Source: Branchiostoma floridae (taxonomy: Eukaryota > Chordata > Leptocardii > Amphioxiformes > Branchiostomatidae). Taken from it: a stretch of 64,000 bases of DNA. The position numbers and the translations under genes were made by a program. This document shows, one piece after another, positions 12,481 through 23,100 of the stretch (the stretch's first letter is position 1; every line of letters starts with the position of its first letter). Below the pieces are notes generated by a model, which saw only the letters and a list, made by a program, of their open reading frames with translations, was not told the origin of the DNA and made no database searches. The DNA lies in contig NC_049996.1 in the NCBI RefSeq assembly GCF_000003815.2, positions 4,599,482 to 4,663,481 on the forward strand, given 5' to 3'.

Positions 12481-12734
12481 TCTGCAGCTCCCCCCTCCAT
12501 ACGCTCCGTGTTTGGAGGCATCAGGTGGCGGGTTGTTACAGACAGGGCCGTGTGTCATGCCGGCTGGCGAGGGGCCAGGCAGACGGACTAACGACTCTCA
12601 GGGAGGATCAGCCGGGCAACTGTCACTAATGGGGGAGAGGACGGCGTGGAAATCACCCACAACATGTACACAGTAACGAGGGAGGGGGGAGGGGGCATGT
12701 GCTGATGAAGCTTCACCCTAACAGCCTGAGGTAC

Positions 12735-13140
12735 AGCCCTGCTGTTGCGAACTCCACACGCCTGGGTTCGGCATGACCGCAGTAACTTTCGGGCTGGTGT
12801 ACAGGTGCCTGCTGACGAGGCTATGCCTCAGCAGAGGTGAATTTTCCGCTGCAGCGAACTCCAGACGCTAGGGTTCAGCAGTGCTGCACTAACTTTGGGA
12901 TTGCCTCACAGGAGCCTGATGACGAGGCTACACTCCAGTAAAGGTGAATGTCCTGCTGTAGCGAACTCCCAAGCCCGGGTTCAACAGTGGTGTGTCTGTA
13001 AGGGTAGGAATAACGTTGCGTTGCTGCACAGGAGCCTGGTAACGAGACTACGAGGTGAATGGCCTCCTGTATGTAGCGAACTCCCCAGCCTGAGTTCAGC
13101 AGCGGGGTTTCGGTGAGGTCAGCAGTAGCGTTTGGATGGC
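12735..13140. repeat. Tandem repeat, ~110-120 bp unit, about 4 copies
   Basis: Units contain AGCGAACTCC, then GGGTTCAGCAGTG, then CACAGGAGCCTGATGACGAG, then AGGTGAATG. They start near 12735, 12850, 12960 and 13078 and are substantially diverged. Confidence 0.8.
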
Positions 13141-13324
13141 TGGTTGTCGGTGCCCGGGATAGTTTACACCAATCAGGCGCTAATCGGGGGGCTGACTGAC
13201 ACGATGTGTACTTTGAAACGCGCGGGGACACCGGGGCAGGCTCTGCACGCAGCCAGGAGGGGGAACTAGGCACTGGTGAACTTTCCAGGGCAACGCGCTG
13301 TTAGAACTCGTACATGTTGCGCGT

Positions 13325-13510
13325 GTCTTTGGAGAGCGCAGAGTGTTTGACCCAGAACCAAGCGGTCCTGAGTTCGAATCCTGTCATGTTCCCGATCTTG
13401 TGCCCTTGGGAAAGGCAGTGTCCTTACATGACTTTTCGGTCCTCCTTCCAATGGCAATGCCGTGCCCTAGACACAGTGGGCAACAACCCATTGCCTCAAA
13501 AAGCCTAGGG
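13325..13510 (+). mobile_element. tRNA-derived SINE fragment
   Basis: A Pol III B-box-like GAGTTCGAATCC (about 13370) is followed by CTTGTGCCCTTGGGAAAGGC. The latter also occurs in the better preserved SINE at 40805-41100. The left (A box) part is degraded. Confidence 0.65.
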
Positions 13511-13988
13511 GGATATATTTAGTTTTACTTTTGGCTTTAACTGTTATATTTCATAACTTGTTACATCATTTTATAGAACAGGGCTCTCTCTACACCATGG
13601 CATGCCCATAACTGCCGTGACTCGCACCGTTTTAAAGCGCGTCTGAGTTTTGTGTAATGTGAGAGTCCAAACTTCTGGTGCACTCCAAGTTCAAAGGCAC
13701 CCAGTGTTGGGTGATTTCACAGTGGTTTATCGCAGTGTCACGCCGCTTGTAGCGGTCTGCACGACTTGCGTGACACCAGGCATGTAGCGTGCAAACGGGC
13801 CATTTTCTGGGAGTTCAATGGTAACAATCGGCTGTTCTTAGCTGCCCGCGACTTAAAGATAGATCCACCTGCCTTCCGTGTGACGTATCAAAGAACCAGC
13901 CGTTACAGCGGGGAGGGTTGAACCGCGGTCAGGTTCGCAGGAAGGGTTTCTTTTGTCGTTAGACTTGTAACGTTATAATGTATATAAT
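13511..13988. other. No gene or repeat recognised
   Basis: Mixed-composition sequence before the 21-bp minisatellite. No supported exon or transposon is seen, although earlier ADAMTS exons would be expected somewhere upstream of 14814. Confidence 0.4.
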
Positions 13989-14139
13989 ATGACAAGACCG
14001 ACCTACAAGGCAGTTTCTGAAGAAGACGTTGAAAGATGTGAAAGTCCTCAAGCCTTTTCGGGACGTCTCCGTGTTTCTGAGCCGTCTGTCACAGGTCTCA
14101 CTGTCGGTATGCGCCCCAAAACCTCTGGAACTTTACTTA

Positions 14140-14525
14140 CTGTATCCAGTGCGCTCGTCAGTGCGTCACTAGTACGTCCGGCATTGCGTCCTGTACACGT
14201 GACATCGTATCCAGTATGCGCATCATTGCGTGCGGTACTCGCGTCAGTGCGTCCGGTACGCGTGTCAGTGCGTCCGGTACGCGCGTCAGTGCGTCCGGTA
14301 CGCGCGTCAGTGCGGCCGGTACGCGCATTGATAATGCGCCCAGTACACACATCAGTGGGTCCAGTACGCCCGACATTGCGTCCTGTACACGCGTCAGTGC
14401 GTCCTGTACGTGCGTCTGTGCGTCCAGTACGCGCATCAATGCGTCCAGTACGCGCATCAGTGCGTCCAGTACGCGCGTCAGTGCGTCCAGTATTTGCATC
14501 ACTGCGTCCAGTACGTGCGTCATGT
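14140..14525. repeat. 21-bp CpG-rich minisatellite, ~18 copies
   Basis: The unit is approximately GCGTCAGTGCGTCCGGTACGC, with variants GCATC, CCAGTACG and GTACAC. Because 21 is a multiple of 3 and the unit lacks stop codons, frames stay open on both strands; the longest runs from ATG 13989 to 14537 as a seven-residue Val-Arg-Pro repeat. I treat it as a minisatellite rather than a gene. It retains many CpGs. Confidence 0.85.
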
Positions 14526-14813
14526 CGTCCCCCTTAGGCATCAAATATACAACATACAATCATCTTCATTTGAATTTGCTTGAACTTGGTCCACTCTTTC
14601 ACATCATGTAAAAGCAATTAAAACATTGCAAATTATTCAGTAATAGATGTGCAAATTTCTGCAAATTAGGAAGCTGAGTCAAGTCTAGCTGTCGTTGTCA
14701 TACTGCAGTTTGCCTTTCTGTGTCAATGTGAGAAGTATTGGAAACCCAGATCCCTGTGCTAGTCGCCCCGTGAGGATCCTTACATCGGTGTTTATTGACT
14801 TTCCTTCCCGCAG

Positions 14814-14964
14814 CAAGGCGTGTTCTCCACGGGGAGGGAGGAGTTCGTGGTGGAGCCCGTGCGGAACGGGACGGACCGGCCGCCGCCTGCGGGACACCCC
14901 CACCTGGTGTACCGCCGCTCCGCCCTCAGGCACCGCGGTGACGACCCGCCCTGCGGAGTTCAAG
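14814..14964 (+). CDS. ADAMTS6/10-like: ADAMTS exon a: prodomain end, cysteine switch
   Basis: 151 nt, preceded by TTCCCGCAG and followed by GTGAGA; it starts in phase 0 and ends in phase 1. It encodes [17 protein letters not shown] and DDPPCGVQ. The last matches the Pep_M12B end, where an unpaired Cys keeps the protease latent. Confidence 0.9.
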
Positions 14965-17091
14965 GTGAGACCGGTCCCCGTCACCATGGTAACGGTGTAA
15001 ACAGGAAGTAACATCTGTAGGATGGATGGGACCCCAGCCAGGGAGGGGGCAGAGGTCAGAGGGGTTGGTGGGTCACTGGGGCAAGGGTGAGGGGTGTGGG
15101 GGCTGCTGCTATTGGTCAGTGGTGAGAACAGTGTAGAGGTCGTGGGCCAGAGGTCATCCAGGGGGCATCCAGGGTCAGCTTCAGCCACTAGACATTGCAT
15201 GGACAGTGGAAACCCATTCAGTATAGGAATAAGCCCTATCACAGAGATCAGGACGCATGTGTGACGACACTGGAATTCTAGATAATATGTCAAAGGTAAA
15301 GGCCCCAAAAAAGAAAGCAAAACTTGTATGGACTTTGTTATGCAAATCAAAACAGTGGCCCAGACAAGGACTGTGTTCTTTTTTGGGGGGCCTTTACCTT
15401 TGACATAAATATATCACCTAGAATTCCTGTCCCTGCACATCCCTGTGATCTGTAAGGTTGTTGGTCAAGAGGTGAAGATCAGCTGGCCAGGTGTTTCAAA
15501 GATCAAAGGTTTGTAGGCCAGGTGTTTCCGTCAGGTGAAATCTTGCATAGCCTTCTTCTCTTCAGAGCGAACAGTTTTATTACCTCGTACAGTCCATAGG
15601 TTTTTGCCTTATCTATGCCTGTCCTCTGTGCTGTCTCTATATATATATAGAATACAACACGGTGTATTCCGTATCACCCGAGGTACCAGCCCTCCCGCGG
15701 GTCGGATCGCCTGAAGGCTGGAGGGTGATCCGACCTGCGGGAGGGCTGGGACCGAGGGTGATGTGGAATACAGTGTGTTGTATTTTTTTAATGTCATACC
15801 CACCTGATAAAACACATGTTTCGATGTGAAATGCACCAGAAGTTGAGAAAATGTTGTGTCCTCGAACAAAAGATTGTAACAACAGCAATTCTAACGTCCG
15901 AATCCGGTATTCAAATTTTCAACCGTGCCGATTTACTCGAAGGAAGCCCGTGTGATACAATTTAGAACCTGTGTGATACGGAAAGTTATCACACAGTCCG
16001 GAACATCCGTATCAAACGTTTTCACGGCCCAGGTATGACATAAAATCAAGTACAGTCAAGACAAGTGACCAACTTTACACATAGGGGACCACCTCACCAC
16101 TGTGACCAGGTTTTGGCTGTCCCCATCAAGTATTTCCCCATTCAGTGGTATTAAAGAACATCCGTAGTCTTCTCTAATTACACATACAGGATTTCCGTTT
16201 GACGTCATCTGCGCCATGTTAGATTTATTACAGTGTACACATGTAAAGCATATGAAGCCATTACTCAATCCAGTTACCCACCAATATGGACACCGGAGAA
16301 TTCAAATCATATTTACTATAGGACCTAAATGATGTCATTGAAAGATGGTTAACCTGTCTACACTGACAATTTTCCTTCCTTGTCAGTCTTACCACAAAGA
16401 TTTCTTTCCATATTACTCAATCTAATGCAATATGGACTCTGCACTGGGGGGGGGTCAAATCTTATTAACTCTATCTGACGTGAATGACGTCAATGAAATA
16501 AGGCCTTACAATCACAGTGGCTCCCTGTCTACTGTAACAATTTTTCTCCCCCTTGTCAGTGTTACCACAAAAATGACATTCCGTATTTCTCAATCCAATT
16601 CAATATGGATACCGCACTATGACGTGAATGATATCAATGAAATAAGGCCTGTATTATAAGTGGCTCAACTGTCTGCTGTAACAATTTTCCTCCTTTGTCA
16701 TGCGCATTGTTACCACAAAGATTCAATTCCATATTCCTCATATGGGGGGGGGGAGGTCAAATCTTTAATATTTACTCTATCTGACATGGATGATGTCAAT
16801 GAAATGAGGCCTGTCAGTTGTATACCGGTAGTGGCTTCACCTGTCTGCCGTAACAATGTTCCTCCCTCAGTGTCAGTGTGTCCACAGACAGAGTGTCTTC
16901 CTGTACTCCCCAGCTGGCTTCAGCTCCAGTTCCTTTTGATGAGTCATGCTGGCACTCTGCTGTTTGGTTTGGCGATGATCTGCCGCGCCGGCTGGGACAA
17001 AAACATCTCACTTCTGATCAACACTTGTTCTGCCAGCATGGGGGGCATGTTAGAGTTGACGGGGGATTTGGAAGGATTTCAGCTTTGACAT

Positions 17092-17127
<36 letters not shown>

Positions 17128-20100
17128 AGTGGCAACATTCCATTCCTAATTTTCTATTTAAAAGAGCTTCTACATACTATTTTCCACAAGATGTAGAAAG
17201 TTTTAAAAAATTTTTCCATAGTTCGTAGGAACGCCGTCTTATTCAGGTAGTTTGTATGAAGGCGATCAAACTTTGCATACTTGCCTTCCTTGATTTTAAC
17301 GTAATATGTACGGTCAGATTCTCCTGAATTTAGCAAAAAAGCATTCTCGGGACCCCCATGCAGACCCTCTTAAAAGACTCAGTAAGACGGCAACAATAGC
17401 ATGTCAGGTATCAATAAATCAATATGTTTCAGCTTTGGAGTAGAGGTGCAGTGATGGTTTCTGTCAAAAGTATTCACTTCATGTTTTCTTCTTCATTGAA
17501 GTCAAAACTGTTGTGAGTGGATCAAGACTTTTCTAGTCGAGATGGGGTTGAAAAGTTCCCCACCTGTTTGGTCAGTATATAGACAACTTAAGGATGATTT
17601 CAGATCAAAACACAGTTTGCTTTGGTTACCAGATGGTAGAGATCCCTCCCCGGTTTGTCGGTTGATGTAGGTTCACATCTCAGGATAACAGATTGTCGTC
17701 ACAGATCTGTGACAGCCGTGTGCTTTTCTAAGCGGCGTCGTGTGCGCACGCCGGCCGAGTGTTTGTGGATCTTACACTTCTCTGTCAAGTTCATGTCCGA
17801 GGCACAACATGGTTGTAGAAGGCAGCTGAGCGCTGAGTCAGCATTCTCACCCAGTTTAGTCTTTATCCATGAGCAATGACTGAAATAAAGATTTAGAACT
17901 ATACAAAGCGAAAGGTAGAAACAACAGTGGAAATAGGGATGTTAGACATAAAAATTGACAGAATTAGACATCACAAGCAAAGTGTGAGTCTTTGACTGGT
18001 TCTGCAAGTTTTTTTTTTTTTTTTTAATGCTGGGGGAAGGTCTACTTTGTGATGGTGTTTCTATCTCAGCAGACCTTTTGCAGCTTGTTCTTTAATAAAG
18101 TTCACAAACACCTGAGGTATTTGAAATTGTGAAGCAAATATGCTTAAAAGTTGTTGTATAGATAATTTGCATCAATATTTTATTCTCGAGAATATTTTCA
18201 ATTTTCTGGCCCTAGGGCCACACCAATTTAATTTCTTGGTTCACGGATTCGCTCGCTCCTATTTTTTGGAAAAAAAATAAAAATTACCACTCAGCAAATT
18301 TTCACCATTAATGAAACCATTCACCAACTTTCTGGTGTAGCAAATTGGCCTTTATATTATAAGCTCATTAAAATGTGGGTATTATTATTGCAGTTATATT
18401 TTTCATTCATGAAGAATGGGACAAACATAAAAACTGACACTACTTTTGTAATTTTCAACGAACAGGTGCTGTTACTGTACAGTAATAGTGTTTTTGTACT
18501 TTTTTCAAGCTGAAAACTTTTTATTCTTTATGTTTTGGATTAGTCCTTACGTTTACCCCAACCATTTTACAATTTTTATTTTTATTTCACCTCTCACTCC
18601 ATATTTTTTATGATAAAATCTGTGAACCAAGAAATTAAATTGGTGTGGCCTAATCTTACATAGTGTACCTTTAAGAGTTAGCTTTTGAATTGTAGTTATA
18701 TATTATGCGCTTCTTCATTTGTTATCTCTGGTCAGCTTTCAAACAAGAAGCTGCAATAAACTTATTACTATGTTTTAACGTTCACTGATTGTGTGCGTCC
18801 GTTTGTCAGATGTTGAGACAAATTCTGCCCATCAAGAGGCTGAAGTTGTTGTTCTGAATGCGTGTCAATCATATGATGATGATGATTAATGAAGGGCCCT
18901 ATGTTTCTCATCAAACTATTCAGATCATCATCAACATGCTTTTGGGTCTCCCACCGGCGATGCTCACCAATGGCATGCCCACCCAGTGTCTCCCACAGAA
19001 GTTCCTCACCAAGAATCTCACAGGGAAGTTCCAGATCCAGGGTCTCACACCAGCAACCACAGCAGGCGGCACAGGAGGTCCATCAGCAGAGACCACACAG
19101 TGGAGGTGCTGGTGGTGGCGGATAAGATGATGGTGGGATACCACAAGGCTAAGAACATGGAGTCCTACCTGCTCACCATCATGAACATTGTAAGTAGGTC
19201 TTCACTGGATATTCCTGTATGTATCATCATCATCATCATGATGATCTGTCATTCCTGGTGGGCGGAGTTATGGGATGCACAACATCTCTCCACAGCACTC
19301 GGTCTTTCATATGTATCTGAGGTTCATATGAATTTCAGTATTCACATCAAATTCAGAATAGTTTTATGGAATACAAACAAATCGTTTTGAATTCTCTGAA
19401 TTTCAGCATTCACATGAACTTTGCACTATTCAGACTAGTTTTATGGAATACATACAAATTTTATGAAACTCAAATGTTCCACTACTATTAATTAAAGAAA
19501 CATACACATTTTACAAAATTCATGATGAATTTTACTAATAGTAAGGATTGTATGAATTCTGTAAAATTTCTATGAACGGTTATGAAACTATGAATTCTCT
19601 ACAATTAGTATGAATACTTAATAGGCACCCGTGGGGATGGATTTTATGAATATTTATCATAATTTTGTATATGAAGTAAAGGTCCTGCCAGCACACTTTT
19701 AAACTTGGGATTTGTGTGATTAACGACAGGTGATGGAAACTGATTGGTTCTCTTGTCTGCTTGTGTTTGTTGACTTGTTTTGTTTATTTGTTTACTTGTT
19801 TTGCTTCTGTGTTGTGGAGGTCAGGTTGCTAAGCTGTACCGGGACGCCTCCATCGGAAATCTGATCAACATCGTGGTGACCAGACTCATTCTCATCACCG
19901 GAAACCAGGTCTGTAAACGTTTGTTTGTTTGTTTGTTTGTTTATTAGGAATCTCCATTAGTTACATTGAACTATTCTTCCTGGAGTCCTCTACACACAAT
20001 AAAAAAAATACATAACAACAAATTTTACAAATAATGTTGATCAGACAACTAGCAATTAATCATTAACATTCTTAACCATATCATATTATGCAATATATTA

Positions 20101-23100
20101 AATTACTCATAACGTCAAACATAAACAGTCTGTAGTTCGTAAAGATTTTTGAGATTAATAGCATCTCTTTATATTTGTTACTTTTATTCTGTTTCCTTTG
20201 GCAAGGAGTAATTATCATGTTTCAACAAGTGTTCTTTTTTTTTTGCTGTAATGGCTGATTGTTTGTTTGGTTGGTTGGTTGCGTCAAGGAGGTTAAAGAA
20301 AGAGAGGAGAGCGTTCCTATTGTTCCGATCTTTGCCGCGAGTGTGAATCACATCGAAGTGCTAATTACCCCAATCTGCATCTCGCCAGGCTAGCGTGGGC
20401 CTTTGTTTACGAGTCAGTTTCAACATCACTCGATGTTGTGATTCTTTAACCTCCTTGGTTGCGTGCAGATTGTGTGTTGATTCTGCACTGAATGTGTGCT
20501 AATTACAGATTGTGTGCTGATTGTGGATTCTGTACTGATTGTGCGCTGATTATGTACTGATAATGTGCAGATTGTGTGCACATTGCATGCAGATTGTGTG
20601 CACATTGCATGCAGATTGTGTGCTGATTATGTACTGATAATGTGCAGGATTGTATGCTGATTGTGTGTTGTTCCCCACAGCCAGAGCTGGAGATCACGAA
20701 CCACGCCGACAAGTCGCTGGACAGCTTCTGTAAGTGGCAGGAAACCATCCGGCCCCGGCACGGCACAGAGGATTATGGGATAGCGGACCACGATAATGCG
20801 GTGCTCATGACCAGGTAGGTTACAGGCTTACAGCACAGTTTGGGCCTCCAAATGTTCAAGGCTGGTATTATAACATCACACCAAATTTTGAATTGTTGGT
20901 TTTTGGATATACACTGGATTTAGAAATACAACGCTGAATTTGAAAATGGAATGTTTGATTTAGAAATATGATGCAGGGTACTTGAAGTCATGGCTGTTTC
21001 TTGTTCTTTTTTGAGCTGGTATTAGATGCTTATCAGTTGGTACGTCCACCAGTTTATTGGTCATTTTGTACATCATGCAAAGTCTTAACATTTTCCTTCT
21101 TAACATATTCCTTCTGTCTTCAAGTGACATCCACTGCAGTTCTGTTTTCATTTTGGTAACACTAGCATCCCTGTAGTGGCTAAGAGATGACACAAATAAC
21201 AACGTTTCAAATTTCTTCTCCCTCAGACTCGACATCTGCACCAACAAGAATGAGCCATGTGGAACTCTCGGTGAGTGTTCTCTAAGAAATCTGTAAGTAA
21301 CTTAAAAGTAACTTAAAAAATACATTTTTTTTTACTTTAAAAAGATCCTTCACTTTTGTATATCGGATTATATCCTTTTGTTTAAGAGTTGAAAGTTGGA
21401 GAGCATTCCTTTAAGATCATGTTGTTGGTGAAAATGAATGAACAGATCAGAATCAGATTATAGGCCAAATTTGGGTTCACTTACACTTAATTTGGGGTAG
21501 CCTCATTTGCAGTCCTGTCATTGGTTGATAGGTAACGCTGTTGCCATGGTTACATGTCCGCAGGTCTGGCGCCGGTGAACGGGATGTGTAAGGAGGCGAG
21601 AAGCTGCAACATTAACGAGGACATCGGGCTGGCATCGGCCTTCACCATCGCTCACGAGATGGGACACAAGTAAGCTTCTTTCCTGCCCTCTACCTAAGTT
21701 TCTCCCTATGATATAAATTTTTTTAAGCATCAAAGCATCTTGAAAATCTTTCCAAAGCATCTTGAGATCTTCTCAGAGAATCTGTAGATCTTTTTGAGAG
21801 CTTTTTGAGAGCTTTTCAAAGCATCTCCGGATCTTTTTAATGTATCCTGACATTTTTTTCAAGCCACCTTGAGATTTTTCAGACCACCTTGAGAATGTTC
21901 AAACCATCTCAAGATGAAGTCAAATCGTCTTAAGATTTATCACCAAATCTCAAGATTTTTCAATTTTCAACAAAGAATGAAGACCCCCCTCAGTAAAAGA
22001 GAGTGGCTGCGTTCAGAGAGTAGCTGCCATCCCAGGTCTTTTAGCATTGCAGTTACGGAGGACATTCCTGGCAGCTCTACTTGGCAACAGTGAAGGTCTG
22101 TTGCTCAAGGATGTGTCTTCTCCTTCAAGGTTATAATCAGGGTGACATTCAAGACCAGTAACGTGATGAAAGCTCTCAAACTATTCCTGTTTACAAGGGA
22201 CAGGGTTAGTCTGAAAAGATCCCAGTGAGCTGCACTGTTGTTGCATGTAGACACTGGCACTCATGGTCAGCTTTGCAAAGAGTGTAAGAGCACCCTCATG
22301 TGATTAAAGGAAGTACTGCAGCTCATTAGATGAATGAGCTTTTGGAAGTACAGTACAGTGAAGGGACTGCTCCAGATGATAGGGTCTTTTGATTGGAGGT
22401 GGTTCCCTGGCCAGGTTTGACTGTATGAACGAATCAATTGATTAATTACTTAATGAGCAAATGAATGAAAAAAAGATAGAACGAACAAGTTATGTTACAA
22501 GGGGGGGATACAAGCTGAGCCACATTTGGGACAGCATTCTTGCTGCTGCAGCGCCACCTACATCGTCTATAAGTAGCAGCAAGAATCAGATCCAGTCATT
22601 CTAACCCTGATGATGGTGCCTGACAGACACCGAAACGTTGGAAGTGAGTACAATTCTGGTTGTGTCTTTGAAGAACCTTACTATATGAGTATTTTACCAA
22701 CCTGATAAAATTATTTTACGTTTCTGTTTTCTCCAGTTTTGGCATGCAGCATGACGGGATGGGTAACGAGTGCGGGCTGAACGGGGAGCCGGCGCGGATC
22801 ATGGCGGCACAGCTGACACGCGACGCGCAACCCTTCTCCTGGTCCCGCTGCAGCAGGGAGTACATCACCAACTTCTTAGAGTAAGTCTTAGACATCACCA
22901 ACTTCTTAGAGTAAGTCTTACACATCACCAACTTCTTAGAGTAAGTCTTACACATCACCAACTTCTTAGAGTAAGTCTTAGACATCACCAACTTCTTAGA
23001 GTAAGTCTTAGACATCACCAACTTCTTAGAGTAAGTTTTAGACATCAAGAACTTCTTAGAGTAAGTCTTAGACATCAAGAACTTCTTAGAGTAAGTCTTA

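Noticed and set aside
13989-14537. 182-codon frame of Val-Arg-Pro repeats
   Set aside because: Follows the 21-bp minisatellite and is matched by open frames on the opposite strand; no evidence of translation.
16862-17088. Extra ADAMTS exon after the TTCCTCCCTCAG at about 16867
   Set aside because: No ADAMTS similarity, and exons a and b already join in phase and in sequence.
18810-18923. Longer version of ADAMTS exon b starting after GTTTGTCAG at 18809
   Set aside because: In-frame TAA and TGA at 18887-18892 interrupt it; the acceptor at 18921-18923 fits the phase.
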